From Macrothele yani (lineage: Eukaryota > Arthropoda > Arachnida > Araneae > Macrothelidae), in NCBI GenBank assembly GCA_039090855.1, contig CM077010.1, positions 42,426,905 to 42,490,904 of the forward strand: a DNA stretch of 64,000 bases. The letters are read 5' to 3'. Positions within the stretch are counted from its first letter, which is position 1; each line of letters starts with the position of its first letter. Positions 11,920-22,074 of this stretch are shown in pieces. The position numbers and the translations under genes were made by a program. Under the pieces are notes generated by a model, which saw only the letters and a program-made list of their open reading frames with translations, ran no database searches and had not been told where the DNA came from.

Positions 11920-12710
11920 CAAACTCCGCCCTGAAGGCGTGAATGTTTGAAGAACATTCTCTTTGGCACTCCACCCTGAAGGGGTGACATTTCCAAGAGC
12001 ATTGTCTTTGGAAATCCACCCTGAAGGGATGGCATTTCCAAGAGAATTTTCTTTGGAACTCCACCCTTAAGAGGCGCTAATTCTAAAAGAATTCACTTTA
12101 GAACTTCACTCTGAAAGAGGAACATTTTCGTGAGCATTCTCTTCGGAACTCCACAATTAAGAGGGGGATATTTCAAAGAGAATTCACTTTAGAACTTCAC
12201 TCTGAAGGGGTTACATTTCCAAGATCATTCTCTCTTTAGAAATCCACCCTGAAAGAATGGCATTTCCAAGAGCATTCTCTTTGGAACTCCACCCTTGAGG
12301 GGTGATATTTCCAAGAGAATTCACTTTAGAACTCCATTCTGAAGGGGTGACATTTTCAAGAGCATTCTCTTTGGAACTCCACCCTGAAGGGGTGACATTC
12401 CTAACAGCATTATCTTTTAAACTCCACACTTAAAGAGTGATATTTCTAAGAGAATTCACTTTAGAACTTGTGACGTGCCTGCACCGCTGGACGCACATGA
12501 GATAAAGGCAGATAGCAATGAGAGCACATGTCCGCGTAGCTCAGTTGGGAGAGCCACTTACTCCGGAGTGGAAGGACCCGGATTCCATGTCCGGCGCGAA
12601 CAAACGTGTACGTTATAAACTCCACCGTGAAGGGGTGACATTTCCAAGAGCATTTTTTTTGGAACTGCACTCTGTAGGGATAACATTACCAAGAAAATTT
12701 TCATCACCAT
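11920..12710. repeat. 45-bp minisatellite, about 14 units, split by a SINE
   Basis: Units of the form GGAACTCCACCCTGAAGGGG followed by TGACATTTCCAAGAGCATTC repeat every 45 bp from about 11923 to 12479, then resume at about 12618-12706. The SINE at 12480-12617 sits between two partial units, so it inserted after the array formed. Because 45 is a multiple of three, minus-strand frames stay open with a 15-residue repeat of the type NVTPSGWSSKENALE. This is expected by construction and is not taken as a gene. Confidence 0.9.
12480..12617 (+). repeat. tRNA-derived SINE with leader, inserted in the minisatellite
   Basis: It begins with the leader GTGACGTGCCTG, followed about 50 bp later by a tRNA-like head (GTCCGCGTAGCTCAGTTGGG at about 12530, an A box, then a degenerate B box near GGATTCCATGTCC). 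The same leader-plus-head arrangement is present in inverted orientation at 62096-62263 and 62419-62590. Pol III internal promoters would be the A and B boxes. The flanks are interrupted 45-bp units, so both junctions are placed to within a few bases. Confidence 0.7.
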
Positions 12711-13490
12711 TAAAGAAAGAGTTTCTTGATCACTGGACGTTAGGTGTACAAGTATAAAATTTCGGCCATGGTATATTGCTACTTTAAATTCTTATTTTGA
12801 TGTTTTTCTTATCTGAACAAGCTGGTCCATTCTATTACGTGCTTTAATTTAAGCTTAATATATATGCTAAAAAATTAAATGACAAAATTAAGATTACCGT
12901 TACATAATGTTAATTATATAGAGTGTAAAATCCGTGAACCAATTTCTTTTCAAAATATTAAAGGAACTGAAAAGCTAATTGCAGAAGGTATCATACCGAA
13001 ACTCATTTTAAAACAATTTTCTTTTAAATTAAGGTAGGTTTATTGATTTTTATGGCGCAAGTGCCATGTTTGGCCAAAGAGCGCCGTAAATTAAGGTAGA
13101 GGTACCATACCTTGAAGCAAGGAAGGCAACATCTTGTTTCTTTTTTTAAAACAAATGCAGGTGAGGCTTTCGTGAGTGCTATCCATAATTAAAGTCTCAT
13201 GCCGCACATGTAAAAGGAGATACATTTTGCTTTTAAAATTTTACATATCATTTATTCCCTTGGAAGCACATATCTCCGAAATATTCTTAGATATATCCAT
13301 TTACTGTTGTTTCAGCAACCTATAGTACATAAGGAATATTAAAATTTAAACAATTTTTAAAAATATTGACAGCGTGCTCCGCGTATCCTATTTTTGATTG
13401 TTAATTCCACTTAAATGTTGAGTTCAGGGATCGTTTTTCACATTTGATGTTGTATGCATTTTCAAATGATTCCAGTTTGTCCCCACTTCG
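12711..13490. other. AT-rich stretch with no recognisable gene
   Basis: Nothing codes here that I can support. The segment at 13030-13100 (TTTATTGATTTTTATGGCGC and following) looks like a dispersed repeat fragment, but I cannot assign it. Confidence 0.35.
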
Positions 13491-13744
13491 GGGACTCTCT
13501 CTCTCACACACTCACTCACTCTCTCTCTTACACACACACACTCACTTACTCACTCATTCTGTCTTACACACTCACTCACTTACTCATTCTCTCTTACACA
13601 CTGAGCCACTCTCTCTCTCTCTCGCTCCCTCTCTCACCCTCTCACACAGTCAGCCTCTTTCTCACACTCACTCAGCCTCTCTCTCACACACTCACTCACT
13701 CTCTCTCACAAACACTCAGCCACTCAATCTCTCTCACAAACACA

Positions 13745-13781
<37 letters not shown>

Positions 13782-13800
13782 TCTCTCTCACACACACTCA

Positions 13801-13839
<39 letters not shown>

Positions 13840-14155
13840 AGTCTCTCTCTCTCACACTCAGCCACTCTCTCTCTCACACCCTCACTCACTCTATCTCTTA
13901 CAGACACACTCACTTATTTACTCATTCTCTCTTACACACTGAGCCACTCTCTTTCTCTCTTTATCTCTCTCTCTCACCCTCTCACAGAGTCAGCCTTTCT
14001 CTCAGCCTCTCTCTCACACTCAGCCTCACTCTCTCTCTCACACTCACTCACTCTCTCTCACACACTCAGCCACTCAATCTCTCTCACACACACACAATAC
14101 TCACTCTCTCTCTCACACACACTCAGCCACTCTCTCTCTCTCTCTCACTCAGTAT
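13491..14155. repeat. CT/CA simple-sequence block
   Basis: About 660 bp of mixed CT and CA dinucleotide runs, with interspersed CTCACTCA and CAGCCACT motifs that give a loose higher-level repetition. Two overlapping frames of 247 and 162 residues made almost only of Ser, Leu, His and Thr are artefacts of the repeat. Confidence 0.95.
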
Positions 14156-14184
14156 CGGTGGCAAACAGTGAGGTGCGCAAACAC

Positions 14185-14390
14185 TAAAACAAACGGTCAA
14201 CGGTCTTCCTTTGGGTAACGGCGACTGAAGCGGAGTATACGAGATAATAGACGAGCTCTATTGCGTCTAATAACCGCACATCATCAATAAAAAAGAAGCC
14301 TGCCTTTGGATAACGGTGGGTGGAGCGAATTATACGAGATAACAGACTAGCTCTATTGCGTCTAGTAACCGTGCAAACCAGAGATAGAAA
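14185..14390. repeat. Two units of a ~108-bp dispersed tandem repeat (left part)
   Basis: Each unit contains GGTCTTCCTTTGGGTAACGG-like sequence, then GGAGCGGATTATACGAGATAA-like sequence and AGCTCTATTGCGTCTA. The same unit occurs twice more at 17395-17580. The pairs are separated by about 3 kb that includes a Tc1 element. Confidence 0.8.
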
Positions 14391-15500
14391 CGGGTCGACA
14401 ATTTCTTGCGGGTCAAACGGGTCGGGTCGAGGTGTTCCTGACCCGATTTTGACGGAATTTTATTTCCGTTTTATTTTTGAAAAGGAAAACAAAAATATTT
14501 CAAAGCAAAATACGGACTGTGGAAATTTGTGCTCGATGCCGGTGCCAGAGAAGAGAAAAGTGATTTCTCAACGAAAATTTGCCTTCTCTTTCTTAATAAA
14601 GCAAAGAAGATTTCCACCGGCCGGCGATCCCATATCGTAATACGATACTTCCTTTGCGTTTGGTTTCAGTGCAATTGTCCGGACGAAGATCCTATCAGCT
14701 GCTTCTCTTGTGATTCACTTTCTCACACCCCGCGTTGTACACTGAAACTCCCACAGTTACTTTTCACATTGCAATTTTTGCATTGAGGACATAGAGGTTT
14801 TCGTTTGACGTGCTAACATCCAGTTCCCATCGCATGTCGTGAGATAATTAAGTCCTTATTTGTTAATATGGATGAATTTAATATTAAGGAGATTGAAAAA
14901 GGCGTCGAGGCCAACAAATCCATTCTCGTTGAAAAAAAAATGGGAAATGTGAATGTTGAAAGTTGTTTCCTCTCATTAAGAAACCAGAATATGTTTAACA
15001 GCAACATATCGATTTTCAGAACCTTGTGATGAGCTGAAAGTTTCCAAAATGCGAATGTTGATTTCATGACTGTTCTTTCTGAGGGGGCAATAATGAAATC
15101 AAAATCCACATTTTGAAATCTTTTAACTCATCAAAAGCTGATGCAAATTGGTGCTGCTCGCAAACATACTCGGAAAACAGCAAAAACTGAAATTAAACAC
15201 ACATAATTCAAGAATTTTGACTGTAGCACGATAAAAATTAAATGGAACAGCCTTAACATTACTGCGGAGGGACTTTTTGAATCTCGCAGATGTGTTCAAA
15301 AACAAGTGTAAAATAGTTAGGTGATGTGAAGAACGGCAGTTTTAACACATTCTGTACGTAAATGAGTAAATTATACGTTTCGGTAACATACTTATATGAT
15401 TTCTATATAACCTACGATACCCACTGCTGAGAGACTTTTTGAATTACGGAGAAACTTTTGAAACGTGTTCAAAAGGCACTCGTAGTATATATATATGTGT
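14391..15500. other. Stretch with no recognisable gene
   Basis: A plus-strand reading near 14870-15010 (DEFNIKEIEKGVEANKSIL) looks mildly protein-like but has no partner domain and soon meets stops. I do not call it a gene. Confidence 0.3.
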
Positions 15501-15689
15501 ACACTCATCGTCAAACAAATAGTTGCAACCAGAAGGACATGTCGGATTGCAATACTATTCGGGTAGAAGGTAAAGGTTACCAGGAACAATAAATGATTAA
15601 ACATTGACAGTGATATGGGCAATATTTATTGAGCTACATGCCAGTAAGTAGTGTATTTCAGTATGGCGTCGGGCCGCCATGTTTGCTCA

Positions 15690-16676
15690 CACAGCATGCC
15701 AGACGTCTCGGCCTGGAGTTGTACAGGTTCCGAATGGTGTCCCGCAATAAGCCATCATATGCAGCCTGAATCTTCTCACGCAGTTCCCACAGATTGTGTG
15801 GCAGGGGTAAGGTGTTGATAGCGCGTCCAAAAGCATCCCAGACATTTTCAATCGTTGATAGGGCTTAAAATGCGGTTGGCCATGGCAGAGTATCATTGCC
15901 TTGCAGGCAAGATTTCGAGACAGCAGCAGTATGCGGTTGAGCGTTGTCCTCTTGGAAAATCGCACCGGAGTGAGCTTTCAAAGAAGGTAGAGGCACCGGT
16001 TGTAACACCTCATTACCGTAACGTTGGGCTGTTTAAAGTGCCTGTAATGAACACCAAAGGAGATCTGGTTTTGTAGGCAATTGCACCCCACATCATCACA
16101 CCACGTCTTCTGGACGTGTAACGCTCGACAACAAACCATTCATCTTGGCGCTGACCACGGTTCCTCCGCACACGGATTCGTTGGTTGTCTCCTCTAAGAC
16201 ATAAGCGGGACTCGTCACTGAAGATCACCCGCTGGCATTCTGGGTGGCTCCGTGACAGTCTGGAACGACACCATTGCAGACTTTGGTGACCCTGCAATGG
16301 TGTTAAAGGCAGTCGTCCTAACGGTCTGCGTACATGTAATCCTACGTCATACAGCCGTATGCCAATGGTGTTCGAAATAATTGGACGATGCATGGAGGGC
16401 ACCACTGCTCGCTGAATATCCGAAATCGTGGCTGTTGTGCCACTCCGTGCGTATCGGACAAACCGTCGGTCGTCTAGTTCACCCAGACCCTTTCTGTCGC
16501 TGCTGCGTGCCTTGTTCTATCCACTGCCGCCAACAGCGTACTAAAGTGATATCCGTACGACCGGTATTGTAAGCAATACGGTGATAAGACCCTGCCGCTT
16601 TCCGGAGATCAACGATGTAACCCCTCTCGAACTCCTCCAACTGCTCGAATTGCTTCCGAACCTTTCTCCGAGGCAT
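15690..16676 (-). pseudogene. Tc1-family transposase, nearly complete but broken
   Basis: The start (16676) gives MPRRKVRKQFEQLEEFERGY, a paired-type helix-turn-helix with a GRTDITLVRCWRQWIEQG recognition helix. The next frame (16405-16013) holds WCRSRLSRSHPECQRVIFSD with the first catalytic aspartate in VIFSDESR, and VMMWGAIAYKTRSPLVFI. The following frame carries the second aspartate in FQEDNAQPHTA (about 15940) and the final acidic residue in TIENVWDAFGRA (about 15850), ending in RPRRLACCVSKHGG near 15700. All three DDE residues are therefore present. At least two frameshifts and one stop (after PWPTAF) break the protein. Length and order match the usual ~340-residue family. It would cut the TIRs and integrate at TA. 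Confidence 0.85.
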
Positions 16677-16719
16677 ACGTCACTTGGAAAGGATGAAACC
16701 AAAACAACAGCAGGAGTAG

Positions 16720-17056
16720 GAATGGCAAGCAAAATGATCATGTGTAGCGGATTTTAGGAAAGGAGTGTCTGACCCCAGGTCTTATACAACCCTTAGAAAC
16801 ACGAAGCTAGGAGATTTGGGCTAGAGTGCCCGATAATTAAGTGACACGGAAGCGAAGTAGAAAGGGGGAGGTAGACGCTCTTATTTATTACCAAGGGCCA
16901 GTACCCGGGGTCCGACGGCTTAACGTGCCCATCCGACGCACGGCGGATATTTAAGTGAACGAGCGTTCGTACCTTGCTGGGATCGAACCTGAGGTCATTT
17001 CCGTGGCAATCACGAACGTTGCTCACTAGGCCACCCACGGCCCGAATGGCAAGCAA
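16720..17056 (-). repeat. tRNA-derived SINE with 13-bp target-site duplication
   Basis: The identical GAATGGCAAGCAA stands at 16720-16732 and 17044-17056. Between them, on the minus strand, the element begins directly at the duplication with GGGCCGTGGGTGGCCTAGTG (A-box region) and AGGTTCGATCCCAGC (B box), followed by a body containing CGTTAAGCCGTCGGACC. It is 311 bp long. It shares neither leader nor body with the other SINE families in this window. Confidence 0.85.
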
Positions 17057-17394
17057 GCGCAACGGAACGATCTTATATAGCCCGTCAGGCACAGCGCTAC
17101 GAACCCTCCTTGCTTGCATCATATGTGCGGCTGAGCGTAATATTTAAATCATTTGCATGTCTCACGATGTCAAAACTACCTACCAAGTTTCATTCCTGTC
17201 GGTTGCTTCCTTTTTGGTGCAACTGTTTTTTTTTTTTTTTTTTTTTTTGACGATGAGTGTGCATGACTATGTATAATTTTAAATTGAATTTCGAATGTAT
17301 AGTTCAAAGCAAATTTGTCCGGATCGGGTCCAATTATGGGACGTCTGGGTACAAAAGTTTTGGCCCGTTTCCAACTCTGGCGCGAACAGCAACA

Positions 17395-17580
17395 AAAAAG
17401 GAATCAACCGTCTTTCTTTGGATAACGGTCGCTGGAGCGGATTATACGAGATAATATACGAGCTGCATTACGTCTGGTAATCGTACAAACAACAATAAAA
17501 AAATCAATCAACGGTCTTCTTTTAGATCACGGCTGCTGGAACGGATTTTACGAGATAACAGACTAGCTCCAGCAAACACA
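17395..17580. repeat. Two units of the ~108-bp dispersed tandem repeat (right part)
   Basis: These match the units at 14185-14390, with TTTGGATAACGGTCGCTGGA at about 17418 and a second, more diverged copy from about 17500. The array was probably contiguous before insertions separated it. Confidence 0.75.
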
Positions 17581-18265
17581 GCTTGCAGTGCATTCGCACG
17601 ACTGGGTATTTGCAGGAAACGTCCCCTTCGCGTATTTCTCGACGTTGCTAAAAACCGACAAATTCGTTTGCAGTGAGCACCAGAGCAACATACCTGAACC
17701 GTTGAGGGCAGGAAAAAGGCCGCTTAGTCAGATGAATCACGTGTGCAGTTAATACAGGCACAGGACATAACGTCAATAGCACGAACCGATTGTCCCCATC
17801 TGCTTAACGTTAGCTGAACAATTTGGTGAAACGCTGTAATGGTTTCTGTTTTCATGATGGACATTTGTTTCCTTTATACCTCTGGAACAATGTTTCGATC
17901 ACCGCGAAGTAGCTTCTCATTAATGTGGATCAGGCACACCCGCATATAAATGGTATATCCCGACGAAGAGAGCTACTTGCAGAAGGATAATGCTGGTTAT
18001 TTAGATTTGGATCGTCAGACAAATGGTTACGGAAATAAGACAGTGGCTTTGAATTTCTCACATAAACTCACACAGTCACCAGATGTTAACCCAATTGGAC
18101 ATCTATGGGATGAAATTTAGAGAGCCATTCGTACCAGAGATCAACCTCCATCGAACATTCCCAGTTGACAGACGCTAGCACATCCGCTTGACTGTGCTAG
18201 AAGAATTACCAAGATGTGTCTGTCCAGTTCAAGAGAACGATAGACGGCGCTGCCGCACTGGGCAA
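17580..18265 (+). pseudogene. Strongly decayed Tc1-like transposase
   Basis: Only islands survive. They are VAKNRQIRLQWAREHQ near 17645 (the block before the first catalytic aspartate), SQMNHVCS where a catalytic DESR block would be expected, and SPDVNPIGHLWDEI followed by a stop and RAIRTRDQPPSNI near 18075-18160 (third catalytic block, with E of IEHLWD changed to G). Many stops interrupt it. The island order and spacing fit a Tc1 protein, and the assignment rests mainly on the C-terminal island. Confidence 0.6.
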
Positions 18266-18489
18266 AACTGCCTCTCTCACTCCTACAAGGCGACGTGAAG
18301 CTGCTGTTTGTTCTCCTCTCTCGTCGGCAACTAAAAGGTTAACATGGCGATGTGTGTGCTTATGTTATTTGTAAAAACAATATCAACTTATGTGCGTGTT
18401 AAATCTACCTGCAGTTATCAGTGAACGATTATGGTGTTGTGAATCAACTTAATGTGAATAAATTCGGATTACTTAATGAATGGTGGTAG
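18266..18489. other. Short unassigned stretch
   Basis: No domain is visible. It may be the terminal part of the decayed Tc1 element. Confidence 0.3.

Positions 18490-18561
<72 letters not shown>
18490..18561. repeat. CT dinucleotide microsatellite
   Basis: An almost uninterrupted run of about 35 CT units, ending in a short T run. Confidence 0.98.
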
Positions 18562-18564
<3 letters not shown>

Positions 18565-18806
18565 AGGTATTCCGTTCAGCGAGTTAGAAAATTCAAGTTC
18601 TTTCGTTAGTCGTCATTCGAGATCAATGCGAAAAGCGTTATTGAGTGCGCATTATAGGGTATTAAATCACTAACAGGCTGAACATACCTGTAGAACGATA
18701 GAATAAATTATCAATGTTTATTCACAATTAAATGTTTATTAAACATCGACTATAGTTTCTTAGAGTATTTGGCTTGGCATCATCAGCACAAATGGAGCGT
18801 AAACAT

Positions 18807-19165
18807 TCAAATCATTGTGACATCATCAGAGTTCTGACGGTCACGGATTTTGATGAGTTGTTTCCACGCGCTTGAAAGAAATGGAGTAGACATCATGTCG
18901 ACAAGCCGAGAGGTGTTGCGGTATAAGTGGAAAGCTTCTAATGCATTAACCTTGATAGTAGAATCAGGTTTATCAATAAGCGTAGCGTCTTCAAACAAAC
19001 ATTTATGGTTATTTTTCGTAACAATATTGGGCTATAGATGATTTCTTCAGTTCATAGTTCCGTACGTAAGTCTCGTGTTCCTTCATACGGAAACGGGAAG
19101 ATCTGCGTGTCTGTCCTATATATGAAAGTCCACATTCACAAGACATCTGATATCCATATCAAGGT
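18807..19165 (-). pseudogene. PLE GIY-YIG endonuclease fragment (left arm)
   Basis: The minus strand reads CECGLSYIGQTRRSSRFRMK followed by EHETYVRNYELKKSSIAQYC, the N-terminal half of a GIY-YIG nuclease with its Cys-x-Cys-Gly lead-in. After a frame change near 19000 it continues as ATLIDKPDSTIKVNALEAFH and SAWKQLIKIRDRQ. In Penelope-like elements this domain follows the reverse transcriptase and nicks the target. Here the RT is missing and the frame is broken. Confidence 0.75.
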
Positions 19166-19199
19166 ATCTGATATCCATAGGTATCTGAATCCCCCATGG

Positions 19200-19710
19200 G
19201 CAATTATACCATTTGCTCCTCATATTTGCTTCGGAATTTCAAAAACTCTCAATAGTTTTAATTTCAAAGTTATCTTCAAACCCATAAACAAAGTTAATAT
19301 TTACGGATCAAAAGACTGTCGAAGACATGAATTCATGATATATTTGTCAGATATCTTGTGAACGTGGACTTTCACATGGATAGACCCACAGGGCTGTATG
19401 TTTCCGTGCGAAGGAACATAAAACTTACGTACGGAACTGTGAACTGAAGTCGTCTATAGCCCAACATCGTCACGAAAATAATCATTACTTATTGTTCGGA
19501 AACGCTGCGCTTATTGATAAACCTGATTCCACTATCAGGCTTAATACATTAAAGCTTTCCACATATACCGCAACTCCTCACGGCTTTTCAACGACATGAC
19601 GTCTACTCTATTTTTTTCAAACGCGTGGAAACAAATCATCAAAATCCGTGACCGTCAGAACTCTGATGATGTCACAGTGATACGAAAGTGTATGCTCCAT
19701 TGTCCTGAAG
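19200..19710 (+). pseudogene. PLE RT-endonuclease linker and GIY-YIG fragment (right arm)
   Basis: Plus-strand sequence from about 19230 reads KTLNSFNFKVIFKPINKVN, the linker typical before the PLE nuclease. A break follows at the Cys-rich start of the GIY-YIG domain, then KTYVRNCELKSSIAQHRHEN and ALIDKPDSTI. It is the partner of the minus-strand copy to the left, with independent substitutions and a frameshift after about 19560. Confidence 0.7.
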
Positions 19711-19840
19711 ATGTCGAGACGAACGCTCTGCAAAACTATAGTCGATGTTAAATAAACATTTATTTGTGAATAAGCGTTAATAATTTATTCTATCTCAACA
19801 TCACAAGTGCGTAGGCTTAAATATATACTGTAGAACGATA

Positions 19841-20324
19841 CAAGCATCTCTTTGAATTGATGTCAAATCGATTCAACGAGATGCTGATATCGAATCGGGG
19901 TTGTTTCCAAGACCAAGGGCTCCCCAACAGGCTAAGTGAAAAATTCAGTGTATATTCTCTAGCGAAAAATTATTTCGCACTAACGTGTATTTGTAACGGT
20001 ATTTTTCAAAGTTTTTCAGAAACTGTTAAAGCTTTTATATAGCTGTAACTAAATGTTGTGAGCTATTTTGAGATTTGTCCGATGACAACAATTAATGATT
20101 TTGTTTATTAACAGGAGAGAAAAAGCAAATCGCCAATACGGCCCACAGCCACAGAAATTATTCTTAACCCTTTAGCAACCATAACGCCCAAAACGCCCGT
20201 GAGTACAAACGGCCAAAGCCGCCCGGAAGCGCATGTCCAGAGTGAATCAGATTTCCTACCTTTATTTGTCCTTCAAATTTTCTCGAGCTATGAGGGTTCA
20301 GCAGGAGTCACCCTCAGTCACTAT
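19841..20324. other. Stretch with no recognisable gene
   Basis: Nothing I can identify on either strand. Confidence 0.35.
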
Positions 20325-21851
20325 CCCAGCAAAAACACAAGTGCTGGGAAACTGCTGGCCAGCAGCTGTCAGTGATGGGTTACTGCTGGCTGAAATCTGC
20401 CGCTCATGGCCCGGTAGTGGTCCGTTGGTGGCAGCGCTATCAGTTGGCGAGCTATTGATGGCCCTGCAGCATCGCCGTGAATTGTGGGCCTGCAAGCAAG
20501 TGCCACTAGTGGCCCGTTGCTGGCACCCAATGCAAACCCAATAGCAGGTGGAAGCAACGGGACTGCGCATGCGCAGAAACAGCACCTGCTATGTCTCTCA
20601 TGGTACCAGTTAGTTGAAGACGACGCTATCGCCATCGTGTTATTTTAGTGGATGTTAAGAAAAAAATCCATATGTAGAGAGGCGAATTAATTTCCTAATG
20701 AAATTTTACGTCGACGAAGATATCAGATTAAGCCGTGAAATACTAGATTACAGCCATGAAATGCACCCACTCCATTCCCATGAGTAACAATTCATGGAAT
20801 GGAGTGGATGAATAACAAGAAAAAATTTGAAACCGCTTGAAACAAATATCCTGGAAAACCATTAAAACAACGTTTGTTGAAGAAAAAAATGAATTATACG
20901 CTTACAAAATTTATTAATTATTTGAAAGAAAAAAAGCAACGCTATGTGGTGTACTCATCCATGGGTTGAATACACAAGACTGGGAAGAATTCGCTTCTAA
21001 AAATAACGAGAAGTAAAATAAAATATCTTTACTCTTTAAAACAAATGTAGCTTCGGACAGCGGAAAAGAAAGACACAACGTTAAAAATGTAACAGAATGT
21101 GACATGAACCCGGGTAAATATATATTTTATTCAACAATCTCTTTTTCAAGACAAGGACAGTACAAAACTTTGGAAAGCGATTCTAAGTATGTACACTCCT
21201 TGAAAATGAGCGAAGTTCCTTTAAGGCAAAAAAAAAATTATTGTTACGTTGAAAAAATTAATTTATCAATTATATGAAACTGACTTTTATGAAAAAATAC
21301 CTCGCAATATTGTAAAATGAAAGAGGGAGGCATTCGATACACATTGCATACTAAACAGACAGCTTCAAGCATATGCTCGAGCGTGGCGAATTAGTCCGTT
21401 CGGACGTTTTTCCGGCCTGTTGAGAAAATTTCCCCAGCGCAGTGCGATAATTCGCGAGTTTCGTAAGGGTAGAAAAAAATTGTAGCTCTCGGAAATTGCA
21501 CTTATCCTTGATTTATTTTTTTTATTATGGCTACTACTAGGAAATTGGCGGACAAGATTCGGCAAGCCACCAGTTACGTCACGTGGTTGCCGGCTGCCAC
21601 TACCGGCAAACTAGCGGACCACATTAGGCTACCCATCATTTCTGGCTCGTGCTTGCAAGGCCAATGAAGGGCCACTTGCTGCAGCTACTGCCTGTGAAGG
21701 ACAACTGATGGCCCTGTTATGGCATATGACAACTGATGGGGTGCCAACTGTTGGCCTGAACTGCTGGCCCTTCTGTTGGTCGCCCGGACATTTTATTGAC
21801 GGTTCGGCAGCGGCAACATAGTGCTGGGCCATCAAGACTGTTTTTGCTGGG
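20325..21851. mobile_element. Non-autonomous TIR element, 1.53 kb, superfamily unknown
   Basis: The ends carry a perfect 13-bp inverted repeat, CCCAGCAAAAACA (20325-20337; complement at 21839-21851), and TAT directly flanks both sides, consistent with a 3-bp target duplication. The outer 300 bp at each end are GC-rich and full of short motifs such as CTGGCCAGCAG and CTGCTGGC, whereas the inside (20650-21550) is AT-rich and has no coding potential that I can see. A 3-bp duplication fits the PIF/Harbinger group, but the terminal sequence is not one I can match to a known family. Confidence 0.65.
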
Positions 21852-22074
21852 TATTGTTGTTATTTAACAAAGAAGTGAAAGAGCAGACAGTTTCTGGCGT
21901 TATGGTAATTAGAATGCTACCAGATTTTTTTTATCATGGTCGTTAAAGGGTTAAAAACTCTCCAACACTGATGTGTAACAAAGAAACGGATAAAATTATT
22001 ATACACCTGTGACTAAATATTAAGAATTTCCTCTATATTTTTTCAACGGCAAAAATAGATGGCTTGTTATAAAA

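Larger units (their letters stand above)
15502..17259 (-). mobile_element. Tc1 element carrying a nested SINE
   Basis: The ends share an inverted CACTCATCGTCAAA (15502-15515 and the complement ending at 17259), and similar GTTGCAACC-type sequence lies just inside each end. The right end has an expanded poly-T run at 17227-17248. Between them lies a minus-strand Tc1 transposase, and a 311-bp SINE at 16733-17043 is inserted between the transposase start and the right end. A TA dinucleotide flanks the left end, but the right flank reads TG, so the TA duplication is not intact on that side. Confidence 0.8.
18688..19840. mobile_element. Penelope-like element inverted dimer with 13-bp target-site duplication
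   Basis: CTGTAGAACGATA occurs at 18688-18700 and again at 19828-19840. Between them, two 3' fragments of the same element lie head to head. The left arm (about 18701-19170) reads on the minus strand and the right arm (about 19200-19827) on the plus strand, with their 3' tails facing outward. The arms align over about 450 bp at roughly 85-90 percent by eye. The right copy starts further upstream in the protein than the left. Matching duplications outside both arms indicate that the pair integrated as one unit. Inverted terminal repeats are known for Penelope-like elements. Confidence 0.8.

Noticed and set aside
13444..14187. Long Ser/Leu/His-rich open frame of 247 residues, a possible low-complexity protein
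   Set aside because: It is the translation of a CT/CA simple-sequence block. A second frame over the same DNA is also open, and there is no start context or domain.
18701..19827. Foldback DNA transposon or MITE
   Set aside because: Both arms read as PLE linker and GIY-YIG coding sequence, and the 13-bp duplication is longer than expected for most DNA transposons.
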